From contig NZ_JACJOT010000006.1 in assembly GCF_014695715.1 (NCBI RefSeq), positions 186,001 through 250,000 of the forward strand: a DNA stretch of 64,000 nucleotides. The letters run 5' to 3'. The translations under genes and the position numbers were made by a program. Position 1 is the stretch's first letter; every line of letters starts with the position of its first letter. Below the pieces are notes generated by a model, which worked only from the letters and a program-made list of their open reading frames with translations, was not told the DNA's origin and searched no databases. Positions 1 to 6,883 of the stretch are shown here, one piece after another. This DNA comes from Microcoleus sp. FACHB-68. GTDB taxonomy: Bacteria > Cyanobacteriota > Cyanobacteriia > Cyanobacteriales > Oscillatoriaceae.

Positions 1-219
1 ATCAGTCTTCTTATTGGTGCGTTAGCCTCTGTAGGCACTTTTGTCTTAATCGATCTTGTGGAAAAGCTGTGGAGACTTATCAAACCTCCATCCTCAACAG
101 AGTCGCCTGAAAGCAAGCAATCTACTTTGCCTAGTTGCTCAACTTCAGAAATGCCGGCTCCAACGCAACAAGCCCAAAAAGTAGGCGAAACACTGCCGGC
201 AAATTCTGACAAAACTTAA
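1..219 (+). CDS. C-terminal end of a membrane-anchored protein (partial)
   Basis: An open frame enters from the left edge and stops at TAA 217-219, giving the last 72 residues of a longer protein. The visible start is a hydrophobic stretch of about 20 residues (ISLLIGALASVGTFVLIDLV), most simply a transmembrane helix. It is followed by a basic residue cluster and a Ser/Pro/Gln-rich, probably disordered tail. No family can be named from this fragment. The codons contain the GCCGGC motif typical of the rest of the window, so it looks native. Confidence 0.6.
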   Translation: MSLLIGALASVGTFVLIDLVEKLWRLIKPPSSTESPESKQSTLPSCSTSEMPAPTQQAQKVGETLPANSDKT

Positions 220-331
220 GCTGGAATCGTTAATTCAGCAATAAAACAATAGAGAGCTTTATCAAGATAGCTCATCGTTAAGCGTGAGGCGATGCTTTGA
301 GGTTTGTACTAAGAAATTATGCCTTATATTA

Positions 332-352
332 AGCTACAATCATGGTGTAGCT
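332..352. promoter_or_regulatory. Palindrome upstream of the DUF433/DUF5615 pair, possible operator
   Basis: A perfect 7-bp inverted repeat, AGCTACA / TGTAGCT, separated by 7 bp, ends 17 bp before the DUF433 start codon. A TATATT -10-like box lies just upstream at 325-330, so the palindrome covers the expected transcription start. Toxin-antitoxin operons are usually autoregulated by antitoxin binding at such palindromes. That this is the operator is inference. Confidence 0.4.
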
Positions 353-369
353 GACACAAAAATGAACCC

Positions 370-699
370 ATGATTCTCGTTTTAGAGCGTGAGACACCTC
401 CTCTTTGGGAAGATGAAACTGGAGCGATTCGAGTTGGAAATTCAAGGGTTTTGCTAGAGATTGTAATCCGAGCATTTCAAGATGGCGCATCCCCTGAGTC
501 TATTGTTCATCGGTATTCAACTTTATCATTGTCTGATGTCTACAACACAATCGGTTACTATCTTCGGCATCAAAATTCTGTAGAAATGTACCTGAATCAA
601 AGAGAGCAGTTAGCGGAGTCTGTACAGCAACGTTTGTCTAATATTCAACCTGATTTGAGTCAGATTCGTTCTCGCTTGTTATCGCAACAGCAATCTTAG
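370..699 (+). CDS. DUF433 family protein, probable antitoxin
   Basis: This 109-residue protein carries a DUF433-type helix-turn-helix core at about residues 15-75. The features are a V-x-N-S/T-R-V-L-L-E start, the motif F-x-x-G-x-S-P-E-x-I (about 36-45), then Y-x-x-L-S-L-S-D-V-Y-x-x-I-x-Y-Y. DUF433 genes are regularly found directly upstream of DUF5615 PIN-like genes and are predicted antitoxins. Here the next gene starts 7 nt after the stop, so the two are co-transcribed. A DNA-binding and toxin-neutralising role is inferred from family and context. The palindrome at 332-352 could be its target. Confidence 0.8.
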   Translation: MILVLERETPPLWEDETGAIRVGNSRVLLEIVIRAFQDGASPESIVHRYSTLSLSDVYNTIGYYLRHQNSVEMYLNQREQLAESVQQRLSNIQPDLSQIRSRLLSQQQS

Positions 700-706
700 C
701 AGTGGT

Positions 707-1057
707 ATGTTGAGATTGCTAAGCGATGAAAATTTTAATGGTGACATTGTTCGAGGACTGTTTCTGCGTCAACCTGACCTAGATCTAGTTCGGGTTCAGG
801 ATGTCGGTTTGCGGAAAGTAGACGATCAAGCGATTTTAGATTGGGCGGCAAACAATGAGCGCATTCTTCTAACCCATGATCGTGCAACTATGCCAGACTT
901 TGCTTATGAACGTTTGGCTAGAGGAGAACAGATGGCGGGGTTATTTGTAGTAAATGACCGAATGCCGGTTCGACAAGTGATCGATGAGTTGTTACTGCTG
1001 ATAGATTGTAGTGAGCAACCAGAATGGAAGGGAGTTGTATTGTACTTACCTTTGTGA
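707..1057 (+). CDS. DUF5615 PIN-like protein, probable toxin (RNase-like)
   Basis: A 116-residue protein of the DUF5615/Mut7-C-like PIN fold. Acidic positions expected of the metal site are visible: D7-E8-N9 in the N-terminal LLSDENF motif, D39-D40 in the V-D-D-Q-A-I-L motif, and H57-D58 in L-T-H-D. A further D64 follows. PIN-like proteins of this family pair with DUF433 proteins and are predicted ribonuclease toxins. No strong Shine-Dalgarno lies before the ATG, suggesting translational coupling to the upstream gene, whose stop is 7 nt away. Toxicity has to be inferred. Confidence 0.8.
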   Translation: MLRLLSDENFNGDIVRGLFLRQPDLDLVRVQDVGLRKVDDQAILDWAANNERILLTHDRATMPDFAYERLARGEQMAGLFVVNDRMPVRQVIDELLLLIDCSEQPEWKGVVLYLPL

Positions 1058-1318
1058 AAGCTAAATTATAAGATGGTTGCGCCGGCATTACAATTCAAAT
1101 GCAGCCGGCAGATAAAAGATCCGGGTGTAACTGCAAGCGTGATCAACCGGCACTCAACTCTGCGGTTAGATTCCTCTGCTTGGAAATTGATTTTGACACG
1201 CCGGCACAAAACCGGCTCGCTATTCCTTTAGACCAAGCTATTCTATATAACAGTAAAATCTGAGATGCTTAACGCAATCGTTAACAAATCTCTGATCCAA
1301 AATCGCTTATTCTAATTT

Positions 1319-1684
1319 ATGGATTACAAAACAGCCCGTAACTTTATCCTCTCACAGGGAACCGCTCTGACCACTCAGAAAAATCCCGATGCGTTCCTGA
1401 TGCTGCTCAAGGAAGGTAAGCCGCCGGTGCCAGGGCAAATGACTTCGATTTTGCTGGCTGTGAAAATCATCGGCGATGCTTTGCACGAAAATCCCGATCT
1501 TGACCGGCAACTCGTACTCGCCTTGTATTCAATCGCCGTTGAAAGTATACAGTTATTTGAAGCCGGCTACCGCGCGGGTGTGGAATGGCCACCGCTGTTA
1601 AAAGAAGACTTAAACCGGCTTGCCCTTGCTGTGAAAAATACCTTTGCCGGCATCCCGCAAGGCAAAGATGCGTTTGATTTATAA
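1319..1684 (+). CDS. Conserved cyanobacterial hypothetical protein upstream of aroE
   Basis: A 121-residue soluble, mostly helical protein beginning MDYKTARNFILSQG. The central motif has Pro-Pro-V-P-G-Q-M-T-S-I-L-L-A (about residues 35-47) and a later Trp-Pro-Pro-Leu-Leu-Lys-Glu-Asp segment. I recognise it only as a conserved cyanobacterial hypothetical, sometimes annotated by transfer as a dethiobiotin synthase. It is far too short for BioD and shows no P-loop, so I do not accept that name. It lies 20 nt upstream of aroE in the same direction and may share its transcript. Confidence 0.7.
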   Translation: MDYKTARNFILSQGTALTTQKNPDAFLMLLKEGKPPVPGQMTSILLAVKIIGDALHENPDLDRQLVLALYSIAVESIQLFEAGYRAGVEWPPLLKEDLNRLALAVKNTFAGIPQGKDAFDL

Positions 1685-1704
1685 CCGTTCAATGCGATCA
1701 AAAT

Positions 1705-2586
1705 GTGAGGATATCTGTGATTAAAGGCACGACAAAACTTTTAGGGGTGATCGGTTCTCCCATTGAACATTCTCTGTCGCCGGTGATGCACAATGCCGCG
1801 ATTGCCGAGTTGGGCGTGGATTATGTTTATCTGGCGATGCCGGTTAAACCGGCAGATTTAGAAGTCGCACTTGCCGGTTTTGCGGCGATCAATTTGCGAG
1901 GATTTAGCGTCACCATTCCTCACAAACAGGCAATTATGCCTTTGTTATCAGAAATATCCCCTATTGCCCAAGCCGTAGGCGCAGTCAACACCGTCTGGCA
2001 CACCGGCACAAGTTGGGCCGGCACAAATACCGATGTTGAGGGTTTTGTCGCTCCCCTGAAAGCATACAATCGAGATTGGAGCCAGACAGTCGCCGTGATT
2101 TTAGGCGCAGGCGGTGCGGCGCGGGCAGTGGTTGCCGGCTGTGCAGAGTTAGGCATTCGAGAAATTCATGTGATCGGGCGTAACCGGCAGAAATTAGACG
2201 CGTTTCAGCAAAGTTGGGTGAATTCCGCTGTGCCGGTGCCGGCAATTCACACTTGGGAAGAAGTGCCGCAATTGATCTCTCAAGCAAATTTACTGGTGAA
2301 TACCACGCCGGTGGGGATGCACCCGCAAGTTGATCAGATGCCGGTGAGTGCAGATGAAATGAAAAACTTAAATGCCGGTGCAATTGCCTACGACTTAATT
2401 TACACCCCAAACCCCACGCAATTCCTAAAAGTCGCAGCGGAAATGGGCGCAACTGCCATTGATGGACTGGAAATGCTGGTTCAACAAGGCGCAACCGCTT
2501 TGCAAATGTGGCTGCAGCAACCTGTGCCGGTGGATGTCATGCGCCAATCTTTAACGCAACACTTGGGATTAAAAGTCAAGAATTAA
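1705..2586 (+). CDS. aroE: Shikimate dehydrogenase (NADP+)
   Basis: AroE reduces 3-dehydroshikimate to shikimate with NADPH in aromatic amino acid synthesis. Shikimate-binding S-L-S-P-V-M-H-N is at residues 23-30, the catalytic lysine at 74 (S-V-T-I-P-H-K) and the aspartate at 110 (N-T-D-V-E-G-F). The nucleotide-binding loop G-A-G-G-A-A-R is at 134-140, and the C-terminal Q-Q-G-A-x-x-L-Q motif is present. Length (293 aa) is normal. The start is GTG at 1705; a nearby ATG at 1692 is out of frame, and GTG 1717 is a possible alternative. The second shikimate-pathway gene here, aroA, lies 27 kb away. Confidence 0.95.
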   Translation: MRISVIKGTTKLLGVIGSPIEHSLSPVMHNAAIAELGVDYVYLAMPVKPADLEVALAGFAAINLRGFSVTIPHKQAIMPLLSEISPIAQAVGAVNTVWHTGTSWAGTNTDVEGFVAPLKAYNRDWSQTVAVILGAGGAARAVVAGCAELGIREIHVIGRNRQKLDAFQQSWVNSAVPVPAIHTWEEVPQLISQANLLVNTTPVGMHPQVDQMPVSADEMKNLNAGAIAYDLIYTPNPTQFLKVAAEMGATAIDGLEMLVQQGATALQMWLQQPVPVDVMRQSLTQHLGLKVKN

Positions 2587-2811
2587 ACTCAAGTTTTATC
2601 GTTGCCGGCTACTATCTAAAACCACATCTATCAGCGAAATACCCTCTAATTTGCTGCAACTCGCCCTCGATTCGCTTACAGCTTTGTATCAAAGGAGCCG
2701 GCAAATTCAACTAACGAACGAATTTTTAATTTTTAATTTTTCGGTTTTAACTGTAAGCTGAAGGTAAGAGTTGCTGCCAAAAAATTATTCAATTATTAGG
2801 GAGTTAAGGGA

Positions 2812-3255
2812 ATGGTAAAGATGCGAATGCGACCCTTTGCTGTTGCCATTGTGTCCTGTCTCATCGGGATAGCCACTTGGTTGATAACGCCGCCGGCATG
2901 GGCGTTAACTCAAATTAAACTGACCGATATTTCCTACCATGATTGCCCAGCAGAAGTGGCAGAAGGAACCGTCACCAGCGGCGGAAACCCAATGGTTGCC
3001 AACTGCTTTATCGTCACCGGCAAAGCCAACAATACGACGGGTAAAACGGTTTACGATGCCGATATTTTCGGTCGCATCTTCGATGCCAATAACAACAACG
3101 TGATGCCCAACCGAACCCGCCTCGGCTCAATTGAAGAAATTCCTCCAGGCGCGAGTGATTTTGAACTAAGAATCTCTGTAGCAGCCAATCAGCCGACTCC
3201 CCTGAAACTGGAACAATTTAAAGCAGCAGGATTTGCCGGCAAAGTTCGCCGCTAA
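2812..3255 (+). CDS. Secreted or periplasmic protein, FxLYD-like beta-sandwich candidate
   Basis: A 147-residue protein with a clear signal peptide: basic MVKMRMR, a hydrophobic core to about residue 30, and cleavage probably after A-W-A. The mature part contains two cysteines (C-P-A-E and N-C-F-I-V) that could form a disulfide. It has an alternating beta pattern ending K-T-V-Y-D-A-D-I-F-G-R-I-F-D, then I-P-P-G-A-S-D-F-E-L. This order resembles extracytoplasmic FxLYD-type domains. A good purine-rich ribosome site, GGGAGTTAAGGG, precedes the ATG. The function is unknown. It converges on the YggT gene. Confidence 0.75.
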   Translation: MVKMRMRPFAVAIVSCLIGIATWLITPPAWALTQIKLTDISYHDCPAEVAEGTVTSGGNPMVANCFIVTGKANNTTGKTVYDADIFGRIFDANNNNVMPNRTRLGSIEEIPPGASDFELRISVAANQPTPLKLEQFKAAGFAGKVRR

Positions 3256-3266
3256 TTCAAGCTGTG

Positions 3267-3331
3267 TTTAGCTGGTACACTATCGCAAGGTTTATCCCAT
3301 AACTGGGTTCAAGAAAGCGTTACCAGCTAAA
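3267..3331. repeat. 11-bp perfect inverted repeat between convergent genes
   Basis: TTTAGCTGGTA at 3267-3277 is matched by its exact reverse complement at 3321-3331, with 43 nt between the arms. It lies between the convergent secreted-protein and yggT genes. No T-run follows on either strand. It could still end transcription as a long hairpin, or be a decayed mobile-element end. Confidence 0.45.
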
Positions 3332-3396
3332 TCTCTAATAAGTTCGCTTCCAGATTTTTATGAAGTCGCACGGCAAGCTTTAAACAAGCCTTGAAA

Positions 3397-3696
3397 CTAG
3401 AAAGCCGATGCCCCCTGCAAGGCAAATGCTCCCAAAAGAGAGGGAAGAATCGACTGGATAACTTGCAGCAAAATAATTGCAAGAATGGCGGAAAAGTCAA
3501 TGCCACCTAGGGGGGGAATAATAGAGCGGAAGACGTTGAGATAGGGATCGGTTAACTGAGCAACAATTGAAAAGGGCGGGTCAAACCAGTTAACATTCGG
3601 AAACCAGCTCAAGAGAATCCGAATAAACAAAAGTACCAAATAAATGCTTAGAAAGGTACTCAGGGTATTAATCAGCAGTACGACGACAGAAGACAT
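3397..3696 (-). CDS. YggT/Ycf19 family membrane protein
   Basis: A 99-residue integral membrane protein with two hydrophobic segments (about residues 4-28 and 62-90). Between them is the family signature: R-I-L-L-S-W-F-P followed by P-x-x-x-V-x-x-L-T-D-P-Y-L-N-x-F-R-x-I-I-P-P-x-G-G-I-D-F-S. Ycf19 is the plastid-encoded relative. Family members affect cell envelope, nucleoid or thylakoid organisation, but no reaction is known. It is transcribed away from the genes to its left and lies downstream of the glycine-zipper protein on the minus strand. Confidence 0.9.
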   Translation of the reverse strand: MSSVVVLLINTLSTFLSIYLVLLFIRILLSWFPNVNWFDPPFSIVAQLTDPYLNVFRSIIPPLGGIDFSAILAIILLQVIQSILPSLLGAFALQGASAF

Positions 3697-3829
3697 AGCG
3701 GTTAAAGCTTCCTTTGCTATTTCACAGGCTGTTTAACTTCACTTAGTTTAATCGATTTGGGCAAGCGTCAGCATTGTTCAAAGGCCGGCGCAGGTGGTGA
3801 GTGCCGGGAAAGGACGACTTGGCAGCCGG

Positions 3830-4165
3830 TCAACTATCTTTGGGTAGGGAACGCTCAATTTCCGATGCTGCCGGCGCTCCATTGACATTGTTCAGTTGCA
3901 GACGCACATCGTCAATTGCGTCGTTCAGTTGAGCAATCTTATCCTCTAAACTGCGACGCGCCACTTCAATCGTTTCTTCTTTGATCTGCCGAGTTCTGGC
4001 CCGAATTGCCTTAGCTTCTGGCCGGCTGGAACTGCGTAATCTCTCCTCTGATGGGGCGCTTTCCTCGGTTCGTCGAGATAAAAGCACTCCCAAAACCCCA
4101 CCCACCAAGCCGCCTACTAAGGCTCCAGCGAAAAAGCCGCCGGCGAAACCATCTCGATTACTCAT
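3830..4165 (-). CDS. Glycine-zipper (YtxH-like) membrane-associated small protein
   Basis: This 111-residue protein starts with a glycine-rich hydrophobic segment, G-G-F-F-A-G-A-L-V-G-G-L-V-G-G-V-L-G-V-L-L (about residues 9-29). A charged, helical and probably coiled-coil tail follows, rich in Arg, Glu and Lys (about 30-95). The pattern fits YtxH-type or glycine-zipper proteins thought to sit in or on a membrane. Its function is unknown. It sits between yggT and upp on the same strand. Confidence 0.7.
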   Translation of the reverse strand: MSNRDGFAGGFFAGALVGGLVGGVLGVLLSRRTEESAPSEERLRSSSRPEAKAIRARTRQIKEETIEVARRSLEDKIAQLNDAIDDVRLQLNNVNGAPAASEIERSLPKDS

Positions 4166-4235
4166 TGTTTATCTGCCGTAATTTTCTATAACCTTCAGCT
4201 TAACTGTTGGCTGCTCACCATGCCTACTAGGGATT

Positions 4236-4291
4236 AGTGCTGAGTGCTGAGTGCTGTGTGCTGAGTGGGGGAGAGGGAGTGCTGAGTGGGA
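4236..4291. repeat. Short tandem repeat, TGCTGAG/AGTGCTG type
   Basis: Tandem copies of a heptamer-like unit AGTGCTG (with GTGCTGAGTG variants) fill the spacer between the glycine-zipper gene and upp. Short tandemly repeated repetitive sequences of this kind are common in filamentous cyanobacteria. A 60-codon open frame across it is non-coding in appearance. Confidence 0.75.
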
Positions 4292-4347
4292 GAGCGATAA
4301 TCTGATGCCGACTTGAATGAAAGCACCGTGTTTATCGCCCCAGTTTC

Positions 4348-4998
4348 TCAAGTGCCAAAAGTCCGATCGCCGGCATCGCCTAAACCGGGCACAATAAACC
4401 CCTGAGCGTTCAGTCCTTCATCAATCGCGGCTGTGTAAACGTTTAAATTGGGGTAAGCGACACTCAGCTGTTGCAGTGCCGGTGGGGCTGTCACCACAGA
4501 AATAATCCGAATTAAGCTAGGATCAACGCCCCGCTGAGTTAATTCTGCCATCGTCGCCATCATCGTGCCGCCGGTTGCCAGCATCGGTTCACTAATTAGC
4601 ACCCGCGTCTTCGGATCTAACCGCGCCGGCAACTTATTTAAATAACAGCTAACTTGCAGCGTCTCCTCATTCCGCACCATGCCGAGGTGATAAATCGCCG
4701 CTAAAGGCAGCACCATCTGTGCGCCTTCCAGTAGGGCTAACCCCGCCCGCAAGATTGGCACCACCACCACCGGCACCTCTGGATTCACCATCGTCGCCGG
4801 ACAAGTTGCTAAAGGCGTCTGAATGGTAGTTTCTTCCGTTGGCAACCAATCTCGACTCGCTTCATAAGTCAGCCAGCGTCCCAGTTCTGTCATGGCGCTG
4901 CGAAACAAAGCCGGTGGCGTCAAAGCGTCACGAGCGACAGCCAGCCAGTGTTTGATTAAGGGATGGGGTGGAACATAGACCCGCATTTGAAGCGTCAT
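4348..4998 (-). CDS. upp: Uracil phosphoribosyltransferase
   Basis: Upp salvages uracil by joining it to PRPP to make UMP. The 216-residue protein has the type-I PRTase features. These are V-P-I-L-R-A-G-L (about residues 80-87), the PRPP loop as L-I-S-E-P-M-L-A-T-G-G-T (about 134-145; most homologs have D-P-M-L-A-T-G), and the uracil-contacting end G-F-I-V-P-G-L-G-D-A-G-D-R-x-F-G-T. Length is normal. The Ser-Glu in place of the usual aspartate at the PRPP-loop start is a lineage variant worth noting but the loop is otherwise intact. It is divergent from crtH and the small RNA locus. Confidence 0.93.
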   Translation of the reverse strand: MTLQMRVYVPPHPLIKHWLAVARDALTPPALFRSAMTELGRWLTYEASRDWLPTEETTIQTPLATCPATMVNPEVPVVVVPILRAGLALLEGAQMVLPLAAIYHLGMVRNEETLQVSCYLNKLPARLDPKTRVLISEPMLATGGTMMATMAELTQRGVDPSLIRIISVVTAPPALQQLSVAYPNLNVYTAAIDEGLNAQGFIVPGLGDAGDRTFGT

Positions 4999-5103
4999 AA
5001 GCAGGAAATTCGGATGAGTGGCAAGGGTTACAGACCTGCAATATCATACTCCCTTCTGGGTGCGCCGGCTTCATTGATGTGTCCGCCTTGGATTTCCAGC
5101 TTT

Positions 5104-5118
5104 TGAAAATAATTTTCA
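5104..5118. promoter_or_regulatory. Fur-box-like palindrome (7-1-7)
   Basis: TGAAAAT-A-ATTTTCA is a perfect 7-1-7 palindrome. It matches the classical Fur core TGATAAT-N-ATTATCA except for one symmetrical change in each arm. It lies 8 bp upstream of the -35 box of the promoter at 5126-5155, a position expected for iron-dependent repression. Fur binding is inference. Confidence 0.6.
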
Positions 5119-5125
5119 GTAAGTA

Positions 5126-5155
5126 TTGACAATCTTTTTCAACAACAGCTATATT
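5126..5155 (+). promoter_or_regulatory. Strong sigma-70 type promoter for a small RNA
   Basis: A consensus -35 box TTGACA (5126-5131) and a -10 box TATATT (5150-5155) are separated by 18 bp. The expected start is about 5161-5163. No credible reading frame begins between here and the terminator that ends at 5234. Confidence 0.7.
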
Positions 5156-5161
5156 AGCTTT

Positions 5162-5234
5162 CAGTGTTCTCCTCTCTAAGAATCGGCAAGCGGGATCGGT
5201 AAGTCTGAACAGACAGATCCCGTGCTTTTTTTTT
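5162..5234 (+). ncRNA. Candidate Fur-regulated small RNA, IsaR1-like
   Basis: A near-consensus promoter with a Fur-like palindrome is followed about 30 nt later by a strong intrinsic terminator. This defines a transcript of about 70 nt with no open reading frame. Its 5' part is unpaired-looking and pyrimidine-rich (TGTTCTCCTCTCT, 5165-5177), an anti-Shine-Dalgarno sequence. Known from the field: IsaR1 is a conserved cyanobacterial RNA of about 68 nt, Fur-controlled, acting on iron-protein mRNAs. The architecture agrees, but I cannot recall the IsaR1 sequence well enough to claim identity. It lies upstream of crtH on the same strand. An alternative is an attenuator in the crtH leader. Confidence 0.6.
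5186..5234 (+). terminator. Intrinsic terminator of the small RNA
   Basis: The stem CGGGATC (5191-5197) pairs with GATCCCG (5216-5222), extended by GCA/TGC across a 2-nt bulge. The intervening region can form a small inner hairpin (GTCTG/CAGAC). Nine T residues follow at 5226-5234. Confidence 0.8.
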
Positions 5235-5304
5235 AGGGGCAGTAATTGCCGGTGTGGCAAGCGGTTAAGATACATTAAAGAAATGTTTCGTCACCCACAA
5301 TTCC

Positions 5305-6840
5305 ATGCCCGCAGCTTCTTTCCAACCCTCAAACCCCAACCTGCAAGCCTCGGTTTTTGATGCCATTGTTATCGGATCTGGCATTGGCGGATTAGTCACA
5401 GCAACCCAACTTGCGGCCAAGGGAGCCAAAGTGCTGGTGCTAGAAAGCTATCTGATACCGGGCGGGAGTGCCGGCTATTTTGAGCGCGAAGGCTATCGCT
5501 TTGATGTGGGTGCGTCGATGATTTTTGGCTTTGGCGAACGCGGCACTACAAATCTGCTCACGCGGGCGCTGAAAGCAGTTGATGTTAGTTTGGAAACCAT
5601 TCCCGATCCGGTGCAGATTCACTATCATTTACCGGAGGGATTGGATCTGCAAGTTCACAAAGACTATGAGAAATTTTTGCAAGAGCTGATCCGTTATTTT
5701 CCCCACGAGCGGGAAGGGATTCGCAAATTTTACGATGAATGCTGGAAGGTTTTCAACTGCCTAAATGCGATGGAATTGCTGTCGCTGGAAGAATTAGGGT
5801 ATTTGATGCGCGTGTTTTTCCAGCATCCTTTAGCGTGTCTGGGGTTGGTGAAGTATTTGCCGCAAAATGTTGGGGATATTGCTAAGCGCTACATTAGCGA
5901 TCCCGCCTTGTTGAAGTTTATTGATATGGAGTGTTATTGCTGGTCTGTTGTGCCGGCAGATTTAACCCCAATGATTAATGCCGGCATGGTGTTTTCAGAT
6001 CGGCATTATGGGGGAATTAATTACCCGAAAGGTGGGGTTGGCAAAATTGCGGAAAAACTCGTGGAAGGCTTGGAAAAGGCTGGCGGCAAGATTCAGTACC
6101 AAGCCAAAGTCAGTGAGATTATCACAGAAAAGGGGCGTGCAGTTGGCGTCAAGCTAGTCAACGGCGAAGTATATCGCGCTAAGCGAATAGTCTCGAATGC
6201 AACGCGCTGGGATACGTTTGAGAAGTTGTTGCCGGCAGATCAGATGCCGGCGGCTGAGAAGAGATGGCAAGAACGGTATAAGAAGTCTCCCAGCTTCCTA
6301 AGTTTGCATTTGGGAGTTGAGGCGAGTGTGCTGCCGGCGGATACCGATTGTCATCACATTGTCCTAGAAGATTGGGAGCGAATGGAAGATCCGGAAGGCA
6401 CGATTTTCGTATCCATTCCCACCCTATTAGATCCAGATTTAGCCCCCAAAGGCTATCACATCATTCATACATTTACCCCCAATTGGATAGATGATTGGCA
6501 GGGATTATCTGCCGGCGAATATGAACAGAAAAAAGAGGAGGCCGGTTGGCGAATTGTTGATCGGCTAGAGAAAATTTTCCCCGGTTTAGATGCGGGATTA
6601 GATTACATGGAAGTCGGGACGGGACGAACTCACCGACGCTTTTTAGGACGTGAAGATGGCACCTATGGGCCGATTCCCCAGCGCAAGTTATTAGGGTTGC
6701 TAGGAATGCCATTTAACCGCACATCAATTCCGGGGTTGTATTGTGTTGGCGACAGTACATTTCCAGGGCAAGGTTTAAATGCGGTAGCTTTTTCCGGGTT
6801 TGCCTGTGCTCACCGAGTTGCGGTGGATTTGGGGTTGTAA
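5305..6840 (+). CDS. crtH: Carotenoid cis-trans isomerase (CRTISO)
   Basis: CrtH converts poly-cis lycopene (prolycopene) to all-trans lycopene in cyanobacterial and plant carotenoid synthesis. The 511-residue protein has an FAD dinucleotide motif, V-I-G-S-G-I-G-G (about residues 22-29), the adjacent E-S-Y-x-x-P-G-G-S-A-G-Y, and a C-terminal [14 protein letters not shown] motif. All are typical of CrtI/CrtH-type flavoproteins. Overall sequence, including [10 protein letters not shown], fits CRTISO rather than phytoene desaturase or CrtO. It follows the small RNA locus by 70 nt and converges on the restriction-modification operon. Confidence 0.93.
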   Translation: MPAASFQPSNPNLQASVFDAIVIGSGIGGLVTATQLAAKGAKVLVLESYLIPGGSAGYFEREGYRFDVGASMIFGFGERGTTNLLTRALKAVDVSLETIPDPVQIHYHLPEGLDLQVHKDYEKFLQELIRYFPHEREGIRKFYDECWKVFNCLNAMELLSLEELGYLMRVFFQHPLACLGLVKYLPQNVGDIAKRYISDPALLKFIDMECYCWSVVPADLTPMINAGMVFSDRHYGGINYPKGGVGKIAEKLVEGLEKAGGKIQYQAKVSEIITEKGRAVGVKLVNGEVYRAKRIVSNATRWDTFEKLLPADQMPAAEKRWQERYKKSPSFLSLHLGVEASVLPADTDCHHIVLEDWERMEDPEGTIFVSIPTLLDPDLAPKGYHIIHTFTPNWIDDWQGLSAGEYEQKKEEAGWRIVDRLEKIFPGLDAGLDYMEVGTGRTHRRFLGREDGTYGPIPQRKLLGLLGMPFNRTSIPGLYCVGDSTFPGQGLNAVAFSGFACAHRVAVDLGL

Positions 6841-6883
6841 TTTGAACAAAAGATGAATGCAGATAGATAGGGGAAATCACTCT

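Noticed and set aside
1985-2494. Minus-strand ORF of 169 codons inside aroE
   Set aside because: It is a shadow of a well-supported gene with all catalytic motifs and has no family resemblance.
4169-4351. 60-codon minus-strand frame over the AGTGCTG repeat
   Set aside because: Its translation is repetitive (S-A-L-P-L-P-H-S-A-H-S) and simply reflects the tandem DNA repeat.
5162-5234. Assignment of the small RNA as Yfr1
   Set aside because: The conserved Yfr1 core ACTCCTCACAC is absent, and the 5' hairpin of Yfr1 is not formed.
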